A stretch of DNA of 64,000 nucleotides from an uncultured Clostridia bacterium (GTDB lineage Bacteria; Bacillota; Clostridia; Oscillospirales; JAAYOS01). The notes below the pieces were generated by a model. It was not told where the DNA came from and made no database searches. It saw only the letters and a program-made list of their open reading frames with translations. Position numbers and translations under genes: made by a program. The stretch is taken from the NCBI GenBank assembly GCA_947593925.1, contig CANQDU010000002.1, positions 186,001 to 250,000 of the forward strand, given 5' to 3'. Positions 18,450 to 26,668 of this stretch are shown here, one piece after another. Position 1 is the stretch's first letter. Every line of letters starts with the position of its first letter.

Positions 18450-19675
18450 CGTACCACGTCAAGATGCTCGTCGAGAGCGACCGAGCCCTCGCGGACGTCT
18501 ATGTCTCCGGCGAACTCTCAAACTATAAGACATACCCCTCCGGCCACCACTACTTTACCCTCAAGGACGCGGAAAGCACGCTGAAGTGCGTCATGTTCCG
18601 GGGGGACGCATCAAAGCTCCGCTTCAAGCCGGAGAGCGGAATGAAGGTCATCATCCGCGGCCGCGTCGCGGTCTACCCGCGCGACGGCGCGTACCAGCTC
18701 TATGCCTCCGAGATGATACCGGACGGCGTGGGCGCGCTCTACGTCGCATACGAGCAGTTAAAGCAGAAGCTTGAGAAAAAGGGCTATTTTGACGAGGCGC
18801 ACAAGAAGCCGATACCGAGGTATCCCGCGAAGATCTGCCTTGTAACCTCTCCCGCCGGCGCGGCCGTGCGGGACATGCTCCGCATACTCGGAGGACGCTG
18901 GCCGGTGGCGGAGGTCGTTATTGTCCCGACGCGCGTGCAGGGCGAGGAAGCTCCGGCGGAGATAGCCGCCGGCATCGACTACGTTAATAAGCACATCCCT
19001 TGCGACCTCATCATCACGGGGCGCGGCGGCGGTTCGATAGAAGACCTGTGGGCGTTCAACGACGAGCGGGTGGCGGACGCCATATTCCGCTCGAAGATAC
19101 CCGTGATAAGCGCCGTCGGCCACGAGCCGGACTTCACCATATCCGACTCGGTGGCGGACCTCCGCGCGGCGACGCCGTCGAACGCGGCGGAGCTCGCCGT
19201 GCCGGACGCGGACGAGGTAAGGATACAGCTTGACGGCGCCGGCGCGCGCCTCCGCGCGCTTGCCGACCGGCACATACGGCTCGCGCGGATGCGCCTCGAC
19301 GCGCTCGCGAAAAAACCGGTCTTTTCCGGCCCGGAGGGGACGCTCCGCGAGAGGCGGCACCGCCTCGACCGCGCGGAGAGCGCCTTCCTCGGCGCGGCGG
19401 AGAAGAAGGTCGAGCGGGAGAGGGCAAAGCTGTCGCGGATAGCGGCGTCGCTCGACGCACTGAGTCCGCTCGCCGTCCTCGCGCGCGGCTACTCCATCGC
19501 GAGTCTGCCGGACGGCACGGCGGTCCGAAGCGTAAAGACGCTGAAGCCGGGCATGGCGCTCCGGCTGAGGTTTGCGGACGGCACGGCGGAGGCTGCGGTG
19601 ACCGCCGGCGCGCCGAAGCGGCGGCGGAAGCCCTCCGACACGGACGAGCCGCCCGAGCAGCTTGAGATATTATAA
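18416..19675 (+). CDS. xseA: Exodeoxyribonuclease VII large subunit
   Basis: The catalytic subunit of exonuclease VII, 419 residues. The N-terminal OB domain covers about residues 1-100 (TVSEITYHVKMLVESD, VSGELSNYKTYPSGHHYFTLKD); the nuclease domain includes PRYPAKICLVTSPAGAAVRDML, IITGRGGGSIEDLWAFNDE and PVISAVGHEPDFTISDSVADLRAATPS; a coiled-coil binds several XseB copies; LARGYSIASLPDG is the conserved end. The tail KRRRKPSDTDEPPEQLEIL is basic then acidic. ATG 18416 after GAGGGGAGAGA overlaps the preceding gene. Confidence 0.97.
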   Translation: MERTVYTVSEITYHVKMLVESDRALADVYVSGELSNYKTYPSGHHYFTLKDAESTLKCVMFRGDASKLRFKPESGMKVIIRGRVAVYPRDGAYQLYASEMIPDGVGALYVAYEQLKQKLEKKGYFDEAHKKPIPRYPAKICLVTSPAGAAVRDMLRILGGRWPVAEVVIVPTRVQGEEAPAEIAAGIDYVNKHIPCDLIITGRGGGSIEDLWAFNDERVADAIFRSKIPVISAVGHEPDFTISDSVADLRAATPSNAAELAVPDADEVRIQLDGAGARLRALADRHIRLARMRLDALAKKPVFSGPEGTLRERRHRLDRAESAFLGAAEKKVERERAKLSRIAASLDALSPLAVLARGYSIASLPDGTAVRSVKTLKPGMALRLRFADGTAEAAVTAGAPKRRRKPSDTDEPPEQLEIL

Positions 19676-19691
19676 TTCGAGGTGATTATAT

Positions 19692-19934
19692 ATGGCGGAA
19701 AAGAAGAAGCCGAGCTTTGAACAGTCGCTCAAAAGGCTCGAGGAGATAGCGGCTCTGCTCGAAAACGGAGAGACGCCTATCGAGGAGTCGCTGAAGCTCT
19801 TCGAGGAGGGCGCAGCGCTCCTCAAGGACTGCAATAAGATCCTCGAGGAAGCGGAGAAGAAGGTGAGCATCCTCGCCGGAACATCCGAGGAGGGCGAGCC
19901 CGTCACCGAACCGTTCGGGGGAGCGGAGGAATGA
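19692..19934 (+). CDS. xseB: Exodeoxyribonuclease VII small subunit
   Basis: An 80-residue helical hairpin protein that binds along the XseA coiled-coil. SFEQSLKRLEEIAALLENGETPIEESLKLFEEG is the family signature. The TGA overlaps the ispA ATG (ATGA), an arrangement found in many bacteria. Confidence 0.97.
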   Translation: MAEKKKPSFEQSLKRLEEIAALLENGETPIEESLKLFEEGAALLKDCNKILEEAEKKVSILAGTSEEGEPVTEPFGGAEE

Positions 19935-20800
19935 GCGCGCACCGCGACGCGCTCGCGCGCGAGGTAAACGCCGTGCTTGACGCGCTCCTGCCGGAGGGCG
20001 GCGAGATGTCGCGCCTGTACGAGGCGATGCGATACAGCGTCCTGAACGGGGGAAAGCGTCTCCGCGCGGTGATGCTCCTCGAGTTCTGCGAGCTGTTCGG
20101 CGGCGACAAAGAGCTTGCGATGAGGTTCGCGTGCGCCCTGGAGTGCATACACGCCTACTCGCTCATCCACGACGACCTGCCCTGCATGGACGACGACGAT
20201 ATGCGCCGCGGAAAGCCGTCCTGCCACATAGCGTTCGGTGAGAATGTCGCCGTGCTCGCGGGCGACGCGCTCCAGACCTTTGCCTTCGAGCAGATGGCGC
20301 TGGCGGCGGCGGAACGTCCGTCGGTGGGATTGGAAGCTCTGCGCGTCGCGGCGAGCGCCGCCGGTCCCGCGGGGATGTGCGGCGGGCAGCTCCTAGACCT
20401 GGAGAACGAGACGCGGCGCGCCTCCCGCGCGCGGCTCGAAATCACCTGCCGCCTCAAGACCGGCGCGCTCATCTCCGCCGCCTGCGAGATGGGCGCGATA
20501 CTCGGCGGCGCGGACGCCGCCGGGCGCGCGGCGGCGCGGAAGTACGCGGAGGGCGTCGGCCTCGCGTTCCAGGTGATGGACGACCTGCTCGACGTTGTCG
20601 GCAGCGCCGAAAGCTTCGGCAAGGCCACCGGCGCGGACGCTCGGCGCGGAAAGAGCACGTTTGCCTCCGAGCTCGGCCGCGAGGAGTGCGAAAGGCTCAT
20701 CCGTTCCCTCACCGACGGGGCGGCGGCAACGATAAGAGACATACCCGGCTCGGAGGAGCTCACGGCGCTCGCCGAAGAGCTTGCCCGGCGCAGCTTCTAG
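19931..20800 (+). CDS. ispA: Farnesyl diphosphate synthase (polyprenyl synthetase)
   Basis: A 289-residue short-chain prenyltransferase that condenses isopentenyl diphosphate with allylic diphosphates. The first aspartate-rich motif is DDLPCMDDDDMRRG (DDxxxxD form, bacterial type), after YSLIHDD; the second is QVMDDLLDVVG (about residue 217), followed by GKATGADARRGKSTFAS. GGKRLRAVML and GGQLLDLEN are also conserved. It is linked with dxs, the first enzyme of the MEP pathway, across the OLE locus downstream. Confidence 0.95.
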   Translation: MSAHRDALAREVNAVLDALLPEGGEMSRLYEAMRYSVLNGGKRLRAVMLLEFCELFGGDKELAMRFACALECIHAYSLIHDDLPCMDDDDMRRGKPSCHIAFGENVAVLAGDALQTFAFEQMALAAAERPSVGLEALRVAASAAGPAGMCGGQLLDLENETRRASRARLEITCRLKTGALISAACEMGAILGGADAAGRAAARKYAEGVGLAFQVMDDLLDVVGSAESFGKATGADARRGKSTFASELGREECERLIRSLTDGAAATIRDIPGSEELTALAEELARRSF

Positions 20801-20825
20801 GCACTACATTCGGAAAGGTGACAAG

Positions 20826-21296
20826 ATGTTTATTCCGTATCTGTCCATATCGGCGGCGGTGAGCTTTCTCACCGGCAACAGGATAATAAACGCCGCCGTT
20901 GCGGCATGGCTTATAGCTCAGGTGACGAAGGTAATAGTGGAGTCGCTCCGCCTGAAGCAATTCGTGTGGAGGCGGTTCTTTGTCGGCTCGGGCGGGATGC
21001 CCAGCTCGCACTCCGCCTGCGTCTGCGCGGCGACGGTCGCGGTAGCGCGCGTCGCGGGGATACAGAGCGTCGAGTTCGGCATATCCGCGATATTCGCGTT
21101 CATCGTGATATTTGACGCGGTGAACGTCCGCCGCGCGGCGGGGGAGCACTCCCACGTCCTCAACGTCATGATACAGAGCGCGGACAAGCAGTCCCCCGAG
21201 CTGTTCGGGCGGCAGATGAAGGAGCTTCTCGGTCACACGCCGCTTCAGGTGTTCGTGGGGATGCTCCTGGGCGTCGCCGTGGGCTTCTTTATGTAA
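20826..21296 (+). CDS. DUF212 (YuiD-type) phosphatase-like membrane protein
   Basis: A 156-residue membrane protein of the divergent PAP2 family. GSGGMPSSHSACVCA and FDAVNVRRAAGEHSHVLN carry the phosphatase-like SxxxH and His motifs; membrane helices at about residues 20-35, 60-75, 88-105 and 138-155. Family members may act on polyprenyl or lipid phosphates, which fits the ispA neighbour, but activity is unproven. Start ATG 20826 after GGAAAGGTG. It is the last gene before the terminator that precedes the OLE RNA. Confidence 0.85.
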   Translation: MFIPYLSISAAVSFLTGNRIINAAVAAWLIAQVTKVIVESLRLKQFVWRRFFVGSGGMPSSHSACVCAATVAVARVAGIQSVEFGISAIFAFIVIFDAVNVRRAAGEHSHVLNVMIQSADKQSPELFGRQMKELLGHTPLQVFVGMLLGVAVGFFM

Positions 21297-21301
21297 TTGC
21301 G

Positions 21302-21321
21302 CTGTTTAATTCGTTAAACAG
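21302..21321 (+). other. TTCG-loop hairpin at operon end
   Basis: CTGTTTAA-TTCG-TTAAACAG is a perfect eight-base-pair hairpin with the very stable UUCG-type loop, six bases after the DUF212 stop. It probably protects the 3' end of the ispA transcript or helps termination. Confidence 0.6.
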
Positions 21322-21329
21322 AATTTATT

Positions 21330-21356
21330 CCTCCCCTTGAATAAAGGGGAGGTTTG
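21330..21356 (+). terminator. Terminator of the ispA operon, overlapping the OLE promoter
   Basis: CCTCCCC and GGGGAGG pair around TTGAATAAA, followed by TTTGTGTT. The loop contains the -35 box of the next promoter. Confidence 0.7.
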
Positions 21357-21365
21357 TGTTATAAT
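21337..21365 (+). promoter_or_regulatory. Strong sigma-A promoter of the OLE RNA
   Basis: TTGAAT (21337-21342), 17 bases, TATAAT (21360-21365) with TGT before it (extended -10). Expected start of transcription is about 21372, nine bases before the paired 5' end of the RNA. Confidence 0.75.
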
Positions 21366-21380
21366 AAGAAACTGCATAAT

Positions 21381-22004
21381 GGTGGCGCAGTATCCTAGTC
21401 AGAGCAGCCGGCTCCTAGGACGGGCCTAAAAATCCGTTGAAGGGCACATCGATGAAGTCCCTGGTGTTTGCTTCTTTCGCCCAGACTGGGGTGGATGCTG
21501 GGGGTTAAGGTTTCAGGGCGGCTTGCAACGGCATGCATCCCCCGACCCTGTTTCCGTGGAGACCCGTTGTTGTGCCGTACTCCTATCGGACGCGCGAAAG
21601 CGCCCCGGGGTAATCGGTACGAGGCGGGGTGAAACCTGTATTGCGGTGCGAAAGGCCGCTTGCGGCCCGTGTAGCGCTGTGTGCAGCGTAGCCTGCCTTG
21701 AGTGGGCATGGCGGATCCGGGATCAGGCGGGTTCGACGCCGGCCGCGGCGGACTCGTTATTGCTCGAAGAAATCATGCCTGCAAAAGAGGCTAAGAGTCG
21801 GTTTGCCTGCTGTGGAAATCACCTAGGCTGTCCGAGACTGATGTCTGGGGCGGCGAAAGGATTGCAGTACGGACTAAGTGGTAATCCGGTACCCGTTTTG
21901 GGCGAGGGCTTCAAAGGGAAACCGCCCCCTGCGGCGACGCGGGGCAGCCCTCCGTGGAAATCAGACCGGACCTAAGCCGTAAGATTTACTTTCGCTGCCG
22001 CCAC
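21381..22004 (+). ncRNA. ole: OLE (Ornate Large Extremophilic) RNA
   Basis: About 620 nt without a plausible protein. The ends pair: GTGGCG (21382-21387) with CGCCAC (21999-22004), extended by CAG/CTG. Inside are TCCTAG (21393)/CTAGGA (21415), a GAAA-loop hairpin GCGC-GAAA-GCGC (21592-21603), GGCCG-CTTG-CGGCC (21654-21667), GAGGGCT (21904)/AGCCCTC (21946) enclosing a GCGA-loop stem. Known OLE RNAs are about 600 nt and lie between ispA and the gene for the membrane protein OapA in a xseA-xseB-ispA-OLE-oapA-dxs-tlyA-argR-recN cluster. That is exactly the order here. OLE binds membranes through OapA and is linked to stress tolerance. The call rests on context, size and structure; I did not align it to the family model. 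tmRNA, RNase P and group II intron were considered and rejected. Confidence 0.85.
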
Positions 22005-22017
22005 TTTATTATGCGTA

Positions 22018-22039
22018 TCCCGCCGTAAATGCGGCGGGA
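22018..22039 (+). other. Hairpin between OLE RNA and oapA
   Basis: TCCCGCCG and CGGCGGGA form an eight-base-pair stem with a six-base loop. A T run (AATTTTTTAATT) follows some ten bases later, so it may act as a partial terminator or processing site that sets the ratio of RNA to downstream mRNA. Confidence 0.5.
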
Positions 22040-22078
22040 CGGAGCTTGTAATTTTTTAATTCAAGGAGCGGATATTTT

Positions 22079-22711
22079 ATGGAAGGCGACCGAAGTAGCA
22101 CCGAACCGAAACGAAGCGACGCGCGGCTTACCGACAAGAAAAAGAAGCCGCCGTCATCAAAGAAGAACTTCAACCCGCGCTGGATAATAACCCTGTTCTT
22201 TGTAACTATGGCGATATCCATGACGATGTCGTTTGTCGCAAACGAGGCGCTGCGCGGAGTGGGAGACATAGTCGCGTTCTGTGTGCTCGGTTTTTTCATA
22301 CTGCTCGGTATAGTTTTTGACGTTATAGGCGTTGCCGTGACCGCGGCGGACGAAAAGCCGCTCAACTCCATGGCCGCCCGCAAGGTGAACGGCGCGCGCG
22401 AAGCGCTCGCTCTCGTGCGGTCGGCGGACAAAGTGTCCTCCTTCTGCAACGACGTTGTGGGCGACATCTCGGGTATAATCTCCGGCGCTACCGGCGCCAT
22501 CATCGCCGCGCGCCTTGTCACGAGCTTCGACCTGCCGAACGTCATCGTGAGCCTGCTGATGAGCGGAATGATCTCCGCCCTCACGGTCGGCGGCAAGGCC
22601 GTCGGCAAGAGTCTCGCGATAAATCACAGCACGGTCATAGTCCACTATGCGGGGCGCGTGGTGTACTTTGTCAAGCGTCCCTTCACCTTCGGAAAACATA
22701 AGCAGAAATAA
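22079..22711 (+). CDS. oapA: OLE-associated membrane protein OapA
   Basis: A 210-residue protein: basic lysine-rich N-terminus (DKKKKPPSSKKNFNPR), helices at about residues 36-58 and 65-88, the polar block AADEKPLNSMAARKVNGAREALALVRSADKVSSFCNDVVGDISGIISG, and two further hydrophobic segments at about 140-155 and 160-180. The AADEKPLNSMAARKV and FCNDVVGDISG stretches resemble the DUF21-like core. OapA is the partner that carries OLE RNA to the membrane in Halalkalibacterium (Bacillus) halodurans. Position directly after the RNA and before dxs agrees. ATG 22079 follows AAGGAG. The basic tails at both ends suit RNA binding. Confidence 0.82.
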   Translation: MEGDRSSTEPKRSDARLTDKKKKPPSSKKNFNPRWIITLFFVTMAISMTMSFVANEALRGVGDIVAFCVLGFFILLGIVFDVIGVAVTAADEKPLNSMAARKVNGAREALALVRSADKVSSFCNDVVGDISGIISGATGAIIAARLVTSFDLPNVIVSLLMSGMISALTVGGKAVGKSLAINHSTVIVHYAGRVVYFVKRPFTFGKHKQK

Positions 22712-22740
22712 GACGGACACATAGGGACGGGGGTGTTTCG

Positions 22741-24564
22741 GTGTCCATCCTCGATGGGATACATTCCCCCGAAGACGTAAAAAAGCTGGATATGGCGCAG
22801 CTTGACGAGCTTTGTGCCGAGCTGCGCCGCGAAATAACGGACGGGGTGCTCCGCACCGGCGGGCACCTCGCCTCAAGTCTTGGCGCGGTGGAGATCATAG
22901 TTGCTCTTCATCGTGTTTTTTCGACTCCGAAGGACAAGATAGTCTTTGACGTAGGCCATCAGGCGTACGCGCATAAGCTCCTCACCGGACGCCGCGAGCG
23001 GTTTGACACGCTCCGCCGCTTCGGCGGACTTTCCGGCTTTCCCGACCCCGCCGAGAGCGAGCACGACGCGTTCCGCGCCGGCCACGCCTCAACCTCGGTG
23101 TCCGCCGCGCTCGGCATGGCGCGGGCGAGGACGCTTAAGGGAGAGGACGGCAACGTCGTCGCCCTGCTCGGCGACGGAGCGCTCACCGGCGGGCTCGCGT
23201 ACGAGGCCCTCACCGACGCAGGACAGTCCCGCGAGCGCCTCATCGTCATACTGAACGACAACGAGATGTCGATAGCGCACAACGTCGGCGGCGTGGAGCA
23301 GATGCTCGGAAGACTGCGCCTCCGCCCGGGATACATGCGCGCGAAGGACAAGTTCCGCGCCGCCACGAGCAGAGGACGCATCGGACACACCCTGTACCGC
23401 TTCGTACACGGCGTGAAGCAGTTCCTGAAAAGTCTTATCATCCGCTCGAACATATTCGAGGACATGGGATTTACCTACCTCGGCCCGGTGGACGGGCATG
23501 ACGTGAAAAATCTCTGCCGTCTGCTCGAGCTCTCAAAGAGCTACGACGGGCCCGTTCTGATACACGCGATCACGGTCAAGGGCAGGGGATACGGCCCTGC
23601 GGAAAATGACCCGGAGAAGTATCACAGCGTCGCGCCGGCGGGAAGCGCAAAGCCGGGGATGAGCTTTTCCCGCGCGTTTGGGGACGCGCTCGTCGAGCTC
23701 GCGCGCGAGGACGGCAGGATATGCGCCATCACGGCGGCAATGGAGAGCGGGACCGGGCTCGAGAAGTTCGCGCGGGAGTTTCCCGAGCGCTTCTTTGACG
23801 TGGGCATAGCGGAGGAGCACGCTATGACGATGGCGGCGGGACTCTCGGCGGCGGGGATGAAGCCGGTGTTTGCCGTCTACTCCACCTTCGCGCAGAGAAG
23901 CTATGACGAGCTGCTGCACGACGTCGCTCTGCAAAACCTGCCGGTAGTTATAGCCGTAGACCGCGCGGGGCTCGTTGGCGAGGACGGCGCGACGCACCAC
24001 GGCATCTTCGACCCAGGGTTTCTCGCGCAGGCTCCGGGCGTCAGGATCTACTGCCCGGCAAACGCTGCGGAGACGCGGGAGTATCTGCGCCTCGCGCTCT
24101 CCTGCGGCGAGCCGTGCGCGATACGCTATCCCCGAGGGGGAGACGACGGCCGGTTCATCGGAGTTTCAAAGGGCGCGGCGGAGGTCATAAGAAGCGGCTC
24201 GGACGTGACGCTTGCCGCCTACGGGCACATGCTTTCAAACGCTATAGACGCCGCCGGTATCCTCGAAAAGCGCGGCGTCTCCGCCGAGATAGTGAAGCTG
24301 AATACTCTCTCGCCGCTCGACGCCGAAACGGTGTTTGCGTCCGCGCGGCGGACGGGGCGGCTCGTCATCGCGGAGGACTGCACCGCCGCAGGCTCCGCGG
24401 GTCAGCGCCTCGCGGCCGAAGCGGCGTGCGCCGGCGAGAAGTTCGGGATAAGGCTTGTGAACCTCGGCGACAGGTTCTGCACTCACGGCCCTACGGCCGA
24501 GCTCGAAAAATATTACGGCATCGACGCCGAGAGCATAGCGGAGGTGGCGCTGTGGCAAAAATGA
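22741..24564 (+). CDS. dxs: 1-deoxy-D-xylulose-5-phosphate synthase
   Basis: Thiamine-diphosphate enzyme (607 residues) that joins pyruvate and glyceraldehyde 3-phosphate in the first step of the MEP isoprenoid route. HLASSLGAVEIIVALH and FDVGHQAYAHKLLTGR are N-terminal motifs; LLGDGALTGGLAYEAL with the distal N in ILNDNEMSI binds ThDP-Mg; the transketolase-like half has VGIAEEHAMTMAAGLSAAG with the catalytic Glu; the C-terminal domain has GRLVIAEDC. The start is GTG 22741 after GGGACGGGGGTG. It overlaps tlyA by 13 bases. Confidence 0.97.
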   Translation: MSILDGIHSPEDVKKLDMAQLDELCAELRREITDGVLRTGGHLASSLGAVEIIVALHRVFSTPKDKIVFDVGHQAYAHKLLTGRRERFDTLRRFGGLSGFPDPAESEHDAFRAGHASTSVSAALGMARARTLKGEDGNVVALLGDGALTGGLAYEALTDAGQSRERLIVILNDNEMSIAHNVGGVEQMLGRLRLRPGYMRAKDKFRAATSRGRIGHTLYRFVHGVKQFLKSLIIRSNIFEDMGFTYLGPVDGHDVKNLCRLLELSKSYDGPVLIHAITVKGRGYGPAENDPEKYHSVAPAGSAKPGMSFSRAFGDALVELAREDGRICAITAAMESGTGLEKFAREFPERFFDVGIAEEHAMTMAAGLSAAGMKPVFAVYSTFAQRSYDELLHDVALQNLPVVIAVDRAGLVGEDGATHHGIFDPGFLAQAPGVRIYCPANAAETREYLRLALSCGEPCAIRYPRGGDDGRFIGVSKGAAEVIRSGSDVTLAAYGHMLSNAIDAAGILEKRGVSAEIVKLNTLSPLDAETVFASARRTGRLVIAEDCTAAGSAGQRLAAEAACAGEKFGIRLVNLGDRFCTHGPTAELEKYYGIDAESIAEVALWQK

Positions 24565-25364
24565 GGCTTGACGTGCTCCTCACGGAGCGCGGGATATTTC
24601 AGAGCCGCGAGCGCGCCCGCGCCGCGATAATGAGCGGCGAGATATTTGTCGCGGGCGTCCGCGTGGACAAGGCCGGCGCGTCGGTGCCGGAGGACGCGGA
24701 GGTGGAGTTCCGCGGCCGCGCGATACCGTATGTCAGCCGGGGCGGACTGAAGCTCGAAAAGGCGCTCGCAGTATTCCCCGTGAAGCTCGAGGGCGTCCGC
24801 GCGGCGGACGTCGGCGCATCCACCGGCGGATTTACCGACTGTATGCTCCGCAACGGCGCGGCGAAGGTCTACGCGATAGACGTCGGCTACGGACAGCTCG
24901 CGTGGTCTCTCCGCACGGACGAGCGCGTCGTCGTCATGGAGCGGACGAACATACGTAGTGTCACGCCGGATATGATAGGCGAACCGCTTGACTTTGCTTC
25001 GATAGACGTGAGCTTTATTTCGCTTCGGATAGTCCTGCCGTGTGTTAAACCTCTGCTCCGGGAGGGAGGAGAGGTCGTCGCGCTCGTGAAGCCCCAGTTT
25101 GAGGCGGGACGCGAGAAAGTGGGAAAGAAGGGCGTTGTCCGCGATCCGGAGACGCACCTCGAAGTCCTCGAAGCGTTCCTTGCCAACGCTCATGACGCCG
25201 GCTTTGCCGTAAAGGGTCTGGACTTCTCTCCGGTCAGAGGTCCGGAGGGCAACATAGAGTATCTTGCGTACCTCGCATGCGAGGGCGAGAGCGGAAATTT
25301 CGACCTGAAGCGGCTCGTGGAGAGCTCACATGCCGCGCTCGACGGAAGGGAGAGCGAAAGGTGA
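24552..25364 (+). CDS. tlyA: TlyA family rRNA 2'-O-methyltransferase / hemolysin-like
   Basis: A 270-residue protein with an N-terminal S4 RNA-binding domain (MRLDVLLTERGIFQSRERARAAIMSGEIFVAG) and an FtsJ-type SAM methyltransferase domain: YVSRGGLKLEKAL, then DVGASTGGFTDCMLRNGA (motif I), DFASIDVSFISL and ALVKPQFEAGREKVGKKGVVRD. TlyA methylates C1409 of 16S and/or C1920 of 23S rRNA; the Bacillus homolog is YqxC. Start GTG 24552 after GGAGG reads VAKMRL; the track ORF begins inside dxs. Standard neighbour of dxs and nadK/argR. Confidence 0.93.
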   Translation: MAKMRLDVLLTERGIFQSRERARAAIMSGEIFVAGVRVDKAGASVPEDAEVEFRGRAIPYVSRGGLKLEKALAVFPVKLEGVRAADVGASTGGFTDCMLRNGAAKVYAIDVGYGQLAWSLRTDERVVVMERTNIRSVTPDMIGEPLDFASIDVSFISLRIVLPCVKPLLREGGEVVALVKPQFEAGREKVGKKGVVRDPETHLEVLEAFLANAHDAGFAVKGLDFSPVRGPEGNIEYLAYLACEGESGNFDLKRLVESSHAALDGRESER

Positions 25365-26212
25365 CGGCGGTAAAGTCTCTATTGATATACTCAAATCCCG
25401 AGCGCGACCCCGGCCTCCTGTACGCCGCGAAGGCGGAGCGCACCGCGCGCCGCCTCGGCGTCTCCGTCACGCTCTGCGACTCGCACTGCGGGCGAGCGGA
25501 GCTTCTTTCCCTGTTTTCCGGGCGGGACATGGCGGCGGTGCTCGGCGGGGACGGGACCATTCTTTCCGCCGCAGTTCCGGCGGCGGAGGCGGGAGTTCCG
25601 ATACTCGGGATAAACCTCGGCAATATGGGCTTTATGAGCGCGTTCGACGCCTCCGACGAAACCGCGCTCGCGACCGTGCTTGCGGGCGGTTACGTCACCG
25701 ACGAACGCGCCCTTCTTTCCGTGCGCGCGGAGCGCGGCGGCAAGGAGTTCTTCCGCGCGGCGGCGCTCAACGACGCCGTCATATCCGCGGGCGAGCTCGG
25801 AAGGATGGTGCGCGTTGAAATTTCCTGCGGCGGGAGCCGCGTGGCCGTCCTGCGCGGCGACGGTGTCATAGCCGCGACGCCGACCGGTTCGACGGCGTAC
25901 TCGCTCTCGGCCGGAGGGCCGATAATCGACCCGCGCTCCGACTGCATGGTTCTGACGCCGGTCTGCGCGCACACGCCATACGCGCGCCCTATTGTCCTGC
26001 CGCTCTGCTCCGAGGTGCGGCTGAAAGCGCCGGAGAGCGCCGTCCTGACGGTCGACGGCAGGCCGGGAACACGCCTCGAAGCGGGTGACAGTGTGCTCAT
26101 CGGCAAATGCGCCAAAAAAACTACGTTGATACGCTTGCAAAATTATGACTTTTATGGTATCATTGGTACGAAACTTTGGCAGACACAAATATCGGAGGTG
26201 GGCAATCTGTGA
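25361..26212 (+). CDS. nadK: NAD kinase
   Basis: A 283-residue enzyme that phosphorylates NAD to NADP. AAVLGGDGTILSAA contains the GGDGT motif (about residue 61); LGINLGNMGFMSAFD and GDGVIAATPTGSTAYSLSAGGPIIDP are the substrate loops; CAHTPYARPIVLP is also conserved (LSARPIVLP-type). Start GTG 25361 overlaps the tlyA stop, and its own stop overlaps the argR GTG. The last roughly 20 residues (YDFYGIIGTKLWQTQISEVGNL) are the normal NadK tail. Confidence 0.96.
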   Translation: MTAVKSLLIYSNPERDPGLLYAAKAERTARRLGVSVTLCDSHCGRAELLSLFSGRDMAAVLGGDGTILSAAVPAAEAGVPILGINLGNMGFMSAFDASDETALATVLAGGYVTDERALLSVRAERGGKEFFRAAALNDAVISAGELGRMVRVEISCGGSRVAVLRGDGVIAATPTGSTAYSLSAGGPIIDPRSDCMVLTPVCAHTPYARPIVLPLCSEVRLKAPESAVLTVDGRPGTRLEAGDSVLIGKCAKKTTLIRLQNYDFYGIIGTKLWQTQISEVGNL

Positions 26213-26667
26213 AAAAGGAACGTCACGAGAAGATAATCGAGCTTGTGAGGACAAGCAAGGTCGGCACACAGGATGAGCTCGTCGATATGCTGCGCGAAGC
26301 GGGCTACGACGTGTCTCAGGCCACTATTTCCCGGGACATCAAGGAGCTGCGGCTGCAGAAGGCGGCCGCCCCTTCTTTCGGATACAGGTACGTTCTTCCG
26401 GACGAGCGTCCGGACAGCACCACCGGCGACGAACGCCTTCAGGACATCTTCCGCAAGAGCGTCTACGGCGTGGACTACGCGGCAAACATCATCGTCATAA
26501 AGACCATGGCCGCCCTCGGAAGCGCGGCGTGCGCGGCGGTAGACGGCATGAAGTATGACGGCATAGTCGGCACCCTCGCGGGCGACGACACGGGGCTCAT
26601 CATAGTACGAAGCGAAGAACAGGCACACGAACTCTGCGAACAGCTGCGCGGACTTATCGAGGACTAA
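26209..26667 (+). CDS. argR: Arginine repressor ArgR/AhrC
   Basis: A 152-residue hexameric repressor/activator of arginine metabolism. N-terminal winged helix: KIIELVRTSKVGTQDELVDMLREAGYDVSQATISRDIKELRL. C-terminal arginine-binding domain: GSAACAAVDGMKYDGIVGTLAGDDTGLIIVRSEE, with the GT-AGDD motif. Start GTG 26209 follows GGAGGTG and overlaps nadK; the track start TTG 26176 is upstream. Fixed position before recN in Bacillota. Confidence 0.95.
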   Translation: MKKERHEKIIELVRTSKVGTQDELVDMLREAGYDVSQATISRDIKELRLQKAAAPSFGYRYVLPDERPDSTTGDERLQDIFRKSVYGVDYAANIIVIKTMAALGSAACAAVDGMKYDGIVGTLAGDDTGLIIVRSEEQAHELCEQLRGLIED

Positions 26668-26668
26668 G

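Noticed and set aside
21523-21975. ORF of 150 codons inside the structured RNA
   Set aside because: Low-complexity Cys/Arg-rich product, no ribosome site, and it coincides with paired RNA stems.
21381-22004. tmRNA, RNase P RNA or group II intron at the structured region
   Set aside because: No tRNA-like Ala acceptor with CCA and no tag reading frame for tmRNA; no conserved RNase P core segments; no GTGYG start, domain V or reverse transcriptase for an intron. The ispA/oapA setting favours OLE RNA.
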